Position numbers and translations under genes: made by a program
The notes under the pieces: model-generated
The model's input: the letters and a program-made list of their open reading frames with translations, nothing else
Told to the model about the DNA's origin: nothing
The model's database searches: none
Shown here: positions 55,152-64,000 of the stretch, one piece after another
Position numbering within the stretch: position 1 is the stretch's first letter
Layout: every line of letters begins with the position of its first letter
DNA from: Teratosphaeria epicoccoides
Taxonomy: Eukaryota > Ascomycota > Dothideomycetes > Mycosphaerellales > Teratosphaeriaceae
NCBI GenBank assembly: GCA_021401465.1
Contig: JADDMT010000001.1
Coordinates: forward strand, 682,001-746,000
DNA length: 64,000 nt
Reading direction: 5' to 3'

Positions 55152-58100
55152 CTACGACCCAGCCTCAACGGGAGACATTCCCACATCTTCCTTCGCTTCC
55201 ACAAACTCCGCATCGGGACTCGCATTATCCACATCGCGATCCGGCGCAGGGGCCTCCAAATGCCCGGCAAGTTCTGCGGACGCCTCAGCCGTGCCATCAG
55301 TATCAGCAACAATAGCAGGCGCACCCTCCTCAGCCGCTGGCGCAGCGTCAGCATTCTCAGCCGTCTCATTGGCCTGCGCAGCGGCAGCGGCAGCCTCTTT
55401 CTCCGCGCGCTGACGTTCACGCTGCTGTTGCCGTTCGAATACTTCCTTCCTCGTCTTCTCTTCGCGAATCTTACGCTGCCGCTCGACTTCTTCTACGCCG
55501 CCGCTCTTCTTGAGCTTGCCTTCTTCGACGAAATTGCCAAGCTCCTTGGTGAACTCGCTGTCCTTCCGACTCGCGAGCTCGCGTTCCCGCGCCTTTTCCG
55601 CACGCTCAATCGCTTCGAGGCGGGTCTCGTGGTTTGGCTGCAGCGCGCGCACTTCGCCGAGCACGCCTTCTTTCGCTTCACTAGGGTCCACACCACGATC
55701 GAGGGCAAGAGCGTTGAAGTTCTTCGAGCTGCTGCGCGAGCCGGTCCCGTTGGCTCCATTCTTTGGATTCTGAAGATTCTGTTGCTTGCACGCTTGCTCG
55801 ACCAGGGTGAAGGTGTTGACGAGATTCTCCATGTCGGCTGCCAAATCTCCACAAATCTCCTCTTGCACAGTCATGGCCTCCTTCTCGTCGCACACATCCT
55901 GCAAATCGCGCTCCCACTGCTTCGTCCACACAGGCTTCTCCTTCTTGAGCGTCTCCCGGTGCTTCGTGAGCGCCATGCCGATCTCCGCAATCTGCTTGTT
56001 GACTGTGTCCAGCTGTCTTGGGTGAGGGCGCACCCCACGGGTTACAACGTCTTTCCGCAGATCTTCAACAGTGTCCTGAACATCGTCGGCACGGTCGAGC
56101 ATCTGCTCACCGGCTGCTGCAAGTTCCTTGACACGATTTTTGACATAGGCACGACCCGTGTCCACGCTCAGATTAGGTATAGCAGCATCGGCAGCTGTCT
56201 TCTTGACTTTGGTGGCAAGCGCTCGAATGGAACCCATGGTTCCTGTGATGTTGGAGTGGAAAGAATTCCAAGTCTGCTTCATCACTGCCACCTCGCGCTT
56301 CATCTTGTGAATCTCGTCAACTGTATTTGTGCAGCCCTTCAAGCTTACAGTCCTAGATGGTCCAGCAGATGACCGGGCCGAAGCTGTGCTAGTGGCGGGT
56401 GCAGATGCGATGTTGGCGGCGAGCTCAGACGCGGCCTTTTGCTGCTGACTGGAGAGCAGCTGGAGGCTGTTCTGTTGATCGCTAAGTGCTGTCTTGATGT
56501 CTTCGAATTGTCGCCGGAAACCACCAAATCCATCATCGATGTGGCGTTTGACCTCATCCAGAGCCTCCACATTCAACGCCAACACTGAGCCTTCTTTGAT
56601 GTCGCTCAGATCCTCCAATTCATACCTGACCCCCGAAACAGAGTCTTGTATGTAGATGTCGGGCAAGTCGACGCCATTATTGTGCGTGTTCCATGCGAAC
56701 TTTTCAATGAAAGCTAGCTGCAACTTACCAATGCTGAGGTCACCACCATCGGGTACGACAAACTTCTTGATCTTCGTCTTGTACTGTAAGAAGAGCGTCA
56801 ATTCCTTGCCGGGCTGTGGTGACTCTCTTACAGAATCGAAGTGCTGTGACTGTGGAGGGCTGGGTTCAAAGAAGTTGGCTGGCCTGCTGACGTTGCGTCT
56901 GGGTACGCCTTCCTTCACGGGCTCTGACACACCAGTGTACGACGTACCAGGCATGAACTCATCGCGGATGGGTCCGTTGAGAGTGGCGCCGGGCTTCTCG
57001 TCATCCAGATCGGTAGGAAATGGATAAGCCGGCGCCGAGGCCAGCTTATCTTCTGGTGTCTTCACAATCGGACTCTCCAGCTGCTCAACTGTTTGCACTA
57101 CAGAAGGAGCAGGCAATTCAGCCCCAGGTGGCGGGACCACCCCATCCTCAGTTCTCTCGGAGATGCGTCGAACATAACCACTTACGCCCGCGTCATGACT
57201 TTTCCGGTCGTATCTTGACCTCGTCCGGCTGTGCAAAGTAGTTGCCCGTGATCGCACAGCACTTAAACCCTCTTGTGTCTCCCCATTCCGACCTCTATTC
57301 GGAACAGGAGAGTTCTGGGCTGGCGGTATCGACGGTATGCCAGCGATATTGGTTCCGAGCTGCTTGTTGATTTGATACTGCGAAAATCGTCTCGAAGCTC
57401 GTCTCTCTAGATCGCCACCTCGCTGCAACGCCGTGAGAGCATCGTTTTGCTTCGGTGGTGGCCGAGGTGCGGGCGACAGAGAGCTCGGATCCAGACTCTG
57501 CTGCTCGTAGCCAAGATTTGAGGGCATGGTCTCCGCTTCGGGATATGGTGCCATGACAGGGATGTTTTGAGCCGCATTACTGGAAAGCGAAGATCCAGAG
57601 TCGGAGTTCAGGGTGTCTCTGCTGTTTTGTTGCTGCATGCTATTCGAGGGACTGAGATTGCTCTTTCTCGGTGAGCCCCTCCCCGGCGCACTTGTTGTCC
57701 TGGGTGGCAGGCCTGTCCCTCCCATCTCACCACTTCCTGCCCTCTGCGCAAATGATCTGCTGCTGCTCTGTCGGTGCGTTACATCGTCCAGCTGGTCCGT
57801 CAAAGTCGTGGCGGTGCTCATGTTACTAGCCGTGCTCGCCGCCCTCGGCGGCCTACTGCTCTCTCCTTCTCGTAGACCGCCGTTCTTTGCCCGCAACCGC
57901 TGCTGTTTCTTCTTCAGCCCGTGTAGCAGATTGATGATAATGTCTCTGATCTTCGGCAAGTACTTATCCAAGCTCGCCTGATTCGCCTCTTGTGATAGCG
58001 TATCTTCCAGGATGGTTCTCAGCAAATCGGGCACGGGTCCCAAGTCGCCGCAGTCGACTCCTATGGCATTGAAAGCTCGGCATGCTATGTTGAACTCGTA

Positions 58101-58449
58101 GCCTGCGATGATAAGCACCTAACCATTGCTGCCTGCCGTCCGTCGCTCGCGCTGGTCACCTACCAAGTCTCACGTACACATCGCTCACCTCGCCCTCTGT
58201 TGCTGTACCCCTTGACCATAACGTCAACGTTTCGAGCAGTTGCTGGCATCAATCAGCGCCACTCCACGTGAGCTCCTGCTCTGCCTGCCCATGCCTTACC
58301 TTGGTCGCCACCAAGAGGTGTGTCACGCTCTTCTCTATCGTGCTGAGCTGCTGCTGGGGATTCTGAGCTCGATTGCGTCCATTGGCAGCCCTGCTCGAGC
58401 TGACGCCTGCGCGCTGTGGATCTGACGTATCTGCAGCCGATGCCATCAT
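55152..58449 (-). CDS. BUD6: BUD6/AIP3 actin-interacting polarity protein
   Basis: Three exons: 58449-58300, 58242-58164 and 58102-55152 (introns 57 and 61 nt); 1059 aa. Bud6 works with formins at sites of polarised growth, nucleating actin cables. The N-terminal region (TIEKSVTHLLVATKQLLETL, then WSRGTATEGEVSDVYVRLG joined to YEFNIACRAFNAIG) is the conserved start and confirms both introns. A long Ser/Pro-rich linker follows. The AIP3 domain begins near residue 510 (LTLFLQYKTKIKKFVVPDG) and runs through coiled-coil segments (DEIHKMKREVAVMKQTWN, MLDRADDVQDTVEDLRKD) to about 900; the tail is Ala/Glu/Lys rich. The promoter is shared with PBP1. Confidence 0.94.
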
Positions 58450-59713
58450 TTTAGTCGTATGTGAAGGGTTGGGAAGTGTGCGCTGGTCATCGAAAGATCG
58501 TCGCCGTCGCCGTCGCCGTATCGTCAAGTAGCGACTTTATCATATGACCACACAAAGGTGACGATACGTAGTGAGGGCTGCGACAGAGCTAGAGTCGGAG
58601 GTCTGTTCGGGTGCAGTAGTGGGAGCCGGCTGGAGATGTCGGGGTGCAGATAGCGGCCAACTCGGGCGGTGCTAAACAAAGAAACTTGGGCAGGCAAGAA
58701 CAGGAATTCTACATAAGGTATGTAGGAGAAAGGTGGATGCATCAAGGGAGTGCGAGTGTCACTGTCACGCAAAGCAGGCCCATGTGATGGTGGATCCAGT
58801 GCACGCTACGCGATAATGCGACTAGAGGTACCGTGGAGGTAGTACTCGGCAAGGAGTGGATGGAGGCTGAGCAGCGGAAATCGTCGTTGTCACATCCGGG
58901 CATGTGAACATTTGAGAGGGATCTCCTACTGCCATTAGGCACGCTGCCCATGTCTGCCAAGGCTTACTCGAAGCTCCCACACTGTGATATCCAAGGAGCC
59001 TCGCTTCGTTGTGTGCTCGTCACCCAAAGCAAAGGCAGACCGTGATTCTGGCGCCCGGGCATGTCACGTGCGCGTGAGAGACATTTAACGATGAAATATG
59101 GCTTTTCGTTACCGGCTGCCTGGCCAGTGTTAGAGTTCAGGTACCCGGTCTTCTCGCACCTGTCACAGCCATTTCTGCACACGCGAGCAGACGCATGGCC
59201 ACGTTGAGCAGTGGCCTGACCATGCATAGCAGTCTTGCCGCCGACGAAAGGACAATATGCGAGTCATCAGTCCTGAAAGGCAATCTATAGTAATGCGCTG
59301 CGCTGCTGCCGATCCGGTTGTTCTAGCGGCTGCGGGCCGGAACTCATTAGCGTCGCCTTGCTCTCACAAGCCAGTGCAGTGGCTTGGTAGTAGCACAGTC
59401 GTAGTAGTAGCTGTGGGTGCATGCACAACTCCACTTTCCCATCCACCACCGCCGCCCTACCCTCCCCCCTTCTTCATCCCTTCCACCGCCAGTACGCGAA
59501 TCTGAGTATTGGGAGTGTCGTGTCCGTGAAGCTGCTCCGCGTCGGCCGCTACGTGCGCGCTGGACTGGTTGAAGCAGGAGCTCCCAACCGCGACTCCGCC
59601 CCATCGATTCACTCGGCACCGCATGCTGCACCACACCAGTGACGGCCTCCCACCACCACCACCGCCACCACCACAGGCGACGAGCGCACTCACAGGTCTG
59701 GCTTGATGCCATA
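58450..59713. other. Divergent promoter region, BUD6 and PBP1
   Basis: 1.26 kb between divergent starts. Just before the PBP1 ATG there are pyrimidine-rich and CCACCACCG-type simple repeats (about 59446-59480 and 59645-59675), likely leader or promoter. No gene recognised. Confidence 0.5.
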
Positions 59714-62700
59714 ATGGCTTCCAAGGACGTTGCCCGGGCCAATGCCTGGTTCGACCCAAACAGGTATGTCACCCAATCTAACCGCTGCAACATGGCTGGC
59801 GAACGAGACCAATGCATCCACCAGAACATACCCTGACTGTGTCGGCCGCAGGAAAATCACCAAGCCTCGCACAGCTCACAATGCCAGCAGCACCCCGAAT
59901 GGCGTGCAACCATCACCAACACAGGCCAAGGCTTCCGAGTTGCACATGCACGATAGGCTGAACTATCTGGTCACGGCTTTCGTCGGCAAAGATGCAACAC
60001 TGACATTGAGGACCCATGAGCAATACACGGGCATATTCAGCGGAATGACAAAGGACACATACACCATGAAGATGGTCAGAAGGACCAAGTCGCCGAGCGG
60101 CCAGCAATCGAATGGCGTGACTGGATCACGTAGCGAGTATGTCGGCGAGGGCGAGGACCATGTCATGAACTTCGACGTACAAGATACTGTTGACCTGAGC
60201 GTGGAGAATGTCTCCACCACGCCCGCAAAGGCAAAAGAAAATGGTGCGGCAATCTCATCGGCGAGTGTTGGTCGTATGCTGACGAGTCCGCAAGGCACAT
60301 CACATAGCTTCCGAACCGACACGGAAATCGGCAACAACAGATCAGCAGCTCGCGCTTTTGAGCGTCCTCTGCAGAAATGGGACGGCGGTCTTGAAGGTGA
60401 AGCCCTGGAGGACACGTCACTAGAGGCCAGCAGCTCTGGCAGACCGAAGATCTGGGACCAGTTTGAGGAGAATTCGAAGAAGTTCGGCGTCACGACATCT
60501 TGGGATGAGGAGATGTACACCACCTCGATCAATTACAACGACCCGCAGTACGCGCAGAAAGCTGCGCGTGCAGAGCGCTTAGCCCGGGAGATCGAAGGCA
60601 CAACTACGACGGACAAGCATGTCTTGGAAGAGCGTGGCATGAACAATGTCGACGGAGAAGAACTGGACGAAGAGGACAAGTATTCTGGTGTGAAGCGTGA
60701 TGCCCCAAAACCATTGGAGAAGCGCGGCCAGAATGCGTACGTGCCGCCGTCGCAGCGTCCGATCACAAACGCACCAACGGTGCCAGGGGCGCCCTTTGAC
60801 CCGGCCATCATCTCCAGTCAGATACGGTCGACGCCATCACCGTCATCAGGCTCCGTCGCGCAAAAGCCTTCGGAGCTAGCACCGCCGGTCCCTCACGCGC
60901 CGACTCCACCCAAGCCATCAATGACAGCGACAGCGGCTTCTTCCAGGGAGCCGTCAGCGTCAGGGGTTCCACAAGGTGCCACCAAGAAGCCCGAGCAGAC
61001 CACTGAAGATCACATGCGCAGGGTCGCGGACGCCTTCAAGGAGTTTTCGAGCAATGAGAAATTCAAGATCAAGCAGGCTCAGGAGAGCAAGCGTCAAGTC
61101 GCCAAGCAAGAGAAGAATGTTCGACTCAACGACCTCAAAAAGTTTGCTGCGAACTTCAAATTGAACAGCAGGGTGCCCGACGACCTTGTTCCAATCTTAG
61201 CCAAGGACAGCGAGAAGCAGCGCGAGATCCAACGGCGTGCTGATGAGGCGGCAAAAGATGCAGAAAAGAAGGCTGAGGAGCGCAAGAAAAGCGGTAGCAG
61301 CACGGCCTCGCCTGCCCAGCCCAGTGCAAGCGGCAAGACGGATCTGCCCGTTGGCGCCGTGCAAAGTGCCAAAGACAGGATCGAGATTTTTTCGCGGGAA
61401 TCAGCGCGCCACAAGATGAATCAACAACTACGTCAACCATTCTCACAAGCTGGACAATCCCCTCGTGGTTCGGCGAGCCGTCAAGGTCAGGGCTCTGCTC
61501 GCAATGGCTTCCCACCGCAGCCACTGCCTGCCGACCTCAAGATTCCATCCTCTGCCGGACCAGTTGCTGCTGGATCGTCTTCGTTGAGCCCTCCGACTAC
61601 AGCAGGTCTAAGTGCTACTGCCAAGCCATTCAATATCAACGCTCCCACGTTCACGCCTGGTGGCACCTCGCCGTCGCCACAGCGCCTGCCCAGCATCACA
61701 GCCGAACGGAAGCGATCCACCGTCAAGGCAAGCAGCGCTTTCTTTGACGACCGCAAGAAGCGCGTCAATGGCAAGGACAAGAAGAACATCAAGGATGCGT
61801 TCAACCCGATCAAGAGAATGCTTAACGACACCTATGAGGAATCGCATAAGAAAAGCATCGAGGCAAATGGAGGTATTCCGAAAGCTTGGCACACGGCGCC
61901 CACGTGGGCTCCATCCGCTGAGAACGCTACCGTGTCGTACAAGGACAGCTTTGCAAAAGCCGTGCCGTCCGTCTCTAGTCAAGGACCGAGCCCGATGCAC
62001 ACACCTGTACCATCGGCTGGCGTGGGCCCTCCAGCGCATTTCCACCAGCTACCGAATCACCTGCAGGGACCTCCGATGGGAGCATCGCATCAGGGGAGAC
62101 CGTTCTACCCAGGTCAGCCTGGCCCACACGCTCCAGCACACTTTCCACCACAGATGCATGGCCAATTTGGACCGAATGGATCCGTTCAGAATTCACCACG
62201 ATTCAATACAGCCCAGATCGCATTCAACGGACAAATGGCAGGCATGCCACAGTTTGGCGGTCAGATGATGCAGCCTTACAGCATGAGCCCCAGCTCAAGA
62301 TTTGCGCAGCCGTCGATGACCATGGGTCCTGGTCAGCCCTTCATGATGCCGCCGCAGCAGCCCGGACAGAGTGAGTCAATTACGCCACGGCACGACAAGT
62401 ATCGGACAGCTAATAGAGAGTCAGTGCCTCATGTGAGACCTGGAGGGTTCAACCAAGGCCCACAGATGATGCCTCAGATGGGCGGCCAGGTCATGATGCC
62501 GCAGCATTCGCAGGGCGGCTATGGCCCAAGCGGTATGCCGCAGCAGGCGTACTCGCCGATGCCGCCACATGCGCAGCCTGGTGGCGGCTTCCCACACATG
62601 CCACCTGGTCATGGCACGCCGCAAGGTTACGCTGGCAGCCCTCGTCCGCCGATGATGCAACATTCGAGTTCGCAGCAAGGCTATCAGCTGTCGATGGGGG

Positions 62701-62882
62701 CCCCCATGCCCGGACCTCCATTTGCAGCGGGTCCAGGACAGCCGCCGCCGCCACATCACTGGCAGCGACAGATGTCTGGCGGCGGACACGGCTTTCCTCA
62801 GATGACACCGAGACAGCAACAAGCACAGATCTCGGCGCATCCGAGCCCGGGTATGGGAGCTGCAGGTGATGAAGGCAAATGA
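59714..62882 (+). CDS. PBP1: PBP1 / ataxin-2 homologue
   Basis: Two exons: 59714-59763 (MASKDVARANAWFDPN) and 59852-62882; the 88-nt intron has a GTATGT donor and CCGCAG acceptor. 1026 aa. Ataxin-2/Pbp1 proteins bind poly(A)-binding protein and RNA, promote stress granules and, in yeast, restrain TORC1. Visible: an Lsm domain at about 45-130 (LNYLVTAFVGKDATLTLRT, then YTGIFSGMTKDTYTMKM), an LsmAD at about 225-265 (FGVTTSWDEEMYTTSIN, then AQKAARAERLAREIEG), a PAM2-like motif near 608 (NINAPTFTPG) and a Met/Pro/Gln/Gly-rich low-complexity C-terminus, expected to phase-separate. All family landmarks are present in order. Confidence 0.95.
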
Positions 62883-63722
62883 GGTCATCGCCATGACCAC
62901 TGTCTGGTCTGGGAGGTGTTTGCCATCTCTTTGACTATATCCATCAAGAAGAAGCATCAGCGCTAGATGCCATCAGATCTTGCGGCATCTTCGGAGGACA
63001 TGTCTTCGAATATAAGGGACAAGTCAAAGGCATGTCGCTCGTCCGCTAATATGGTGATACTTAGCCGCACCGTCCCCTGCCAACGTGGCGGACCAGAGCG
63101 TGGCACCGATACGCAACGCAGCCCGGAGGTCAAGCGAAATTGAAAAGTGGCAACGACTTGCGCAAGGACCTTTGGGCGACACGAGATTCAGTTGTCAGAG
63201 CGGCAGCGCAGAAAAGTCTGTTACCTGGTCGAAGTCAAATAATGGCACGAGGTTTGCAGGCGGAAGAACGGAGGTAAAGTTGGTGGTGTGGGCGGAGTAG
63301 GGTTGTGCTTGATCATTGATGGTGGCGACACTACGATGAGACATAAGTGCAAAAATAAAGGCTGCTTTTGAGAAGGAAAGGGTGTGGCATGGTGTCTGCT
63401 GTTCGCGCCTCGGTGGACCGTGGATTCCGTGGGCAGAAAAGCCCAGTGTTACCCATGCTAGAGCATTCGTTGTTCCATCTCCGGTGTGCGCAAAATCACA
63501 GACCTTAAGCTGCGCCCTTCCTCATCTTCCCCATTTCTCAAGAGAGAAAATAAAACGAAACATTCCGCACGCTCAGCAAGCCGCAGTATGGTGGATTCGA
63601 TATTACTGCCAGAGACTTGACGGGAGATCTAGACCACGGCGCCCTTTCCCGTCGACTTCGTCGCACGTGATCTTGCCGTGAATAAATCTGCAACGCCTGA
63701 ACCGTCCGAGGATTCGCCGAGG
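62883..63722. other. 3' region of PBP1 and intergenic DNA
   Basis: No supported gene; short frames only. Confidence 0.45.
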
Positions 63723-63974
63723 TCACCCCCCACGTGATGCAATCTTGAAAGAATTGACCACCCTGCTTCCGATACTGCTTCCCATGCTCCTACGTATCGC
63801 CCTCAGGCCCGCACCTATCAGTCCAAAGCCCATTCCCATAAATCCAATGAGCACTTCCACCCATTCATTCCCTTTTTCCTGAGTGATCCTCACACATCTT
63901 ATTATACCCTTTCCCTTCGCGTTCTTCGAAACGTCCAGCACCGGACAGCCCCCTCCCGTACTGTGGACCGTCAT
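63723..63974 (-). CDS. Doubtful small protein near the right edge
   Basis: An 83-aa frame from ATG 63974. It has a hydrophobic central segment (VEVLIGFMGMGFGLIGAGLR) flanked by basic residues, which could be a single-span membrane protein. No family recognised; only 26 bases of upstream sequence are available, so an earlier exon beyond the edge is possible. Confidence 0.3.
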   Translation of the reverse strand: MTVHSTGGGCPVLDVSKNAKGKGIIRCVRITQEKGNEWVEVLIGFMGMGFGLIGAGLRAIRRSMGSSIGSRVVNSFKIASRGG

Positions 63975-64000
63975 ATTGCCACAATCCTGGTTTGAAACAC

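Noticed and set aside
54921..56372. 483-codon plus-strand open frame
   Set aside because: Antisense to the conserved AIP3 region of BUD6; composition is a Leu/Arg-rich shadow of the real gene.
1..64000. CRISPR arrays, bacterial operons, rRNA or complete transposons
   Set aside because: No spaced direct repeats, no transposase or reverse transcriptase motifs, no rRNA-like sequence; the genes are eukaryotic with introns.

Overview
The window looks like nuclear DNA of a filamentous ascomycete (Pezizomycotina, plausibly a Dothideomycete; the class is a guess). Genes are interrupted by short GT-AG introns, nearly all 48-90 nt. Genes lie singly on both strands, without operons. The families are typically fungal: a Pth11-type rhodopsin-domain protein, a BUD6/AIP3 polarity factor, a GPI-anchored PLC-like phosphodiesterase and an NRPS-like megasynthase. 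Exon boundaries were built by hand from splice signals and from continuity of reading frame and family motifs.

Layout. 0-8.5 kb: a truncated gene leaving the left edge, a PLC-like GPI protein, polynucleotide kinase 3'-phosphatase, and a Ser/Pro-rich hypothetical protein. 8.5-12.3 kb: a decayed stretch with a four-TM pseudogene (two in-frame stops), further coding-like relics and a broken C2H2 zinc-finger gene. 12.5-25.1 kb: seipin, a TBC Rab-GAP, a ubiquitin E2, a BTB protein, a Pth11-like receptor and a multi-TM protein, with a 2.2 kb poorly coding gap at 19.7-21.9 kb. 25.2-31.8 kb: an alpha/beta hydrolase, an Ntn acyltransferase of the penicillin acyltransferase type, a GH3 beta-glucosidase pseudogene and ALG14. 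31.8-35.6 kb: 3.7 kb without a convincing gene. 35.6-40.1 kb: the most striking gene, a 1466-aa NRPS-like enzyme ordered A - T - (2 TM + left-handed-helix repeat domain) x 3, the architecture of epsilon-poly-lysine synthetase-type enzymes (Streptomyces Pls, fungal VibA/PosA). 41.1-41.9 kb: a broken SDR gene. 42.5-64 kb: dense housekeeping genes: UBX protein, VAP/Scs2, an MFS anion/cation symporter, cytochrome c peroxidase, a large kelch-ectodomain membrane protein, BUD6 and PBP1/ataxin-2.

How they fit together. Most genes are unrelated core functions (DNA end repair, ER lipid contact sites and droplets, N-glycan synthesis, Rab traffic, polarity, RNA granules, peroxide defence). The accessory part is 25-42 kb: hydrolase, Ntn acyltransferase and the homopolymer-synthetase-like NRPS, interleaved with pseudogenes. 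Two pseudogenes carry a TAG stop where a CAG-to-TAG change would restore sense, the outcome expected from RIP-like CpA-to-TpA mutation. That the three accessory enzymes act together is only a hypothesis.
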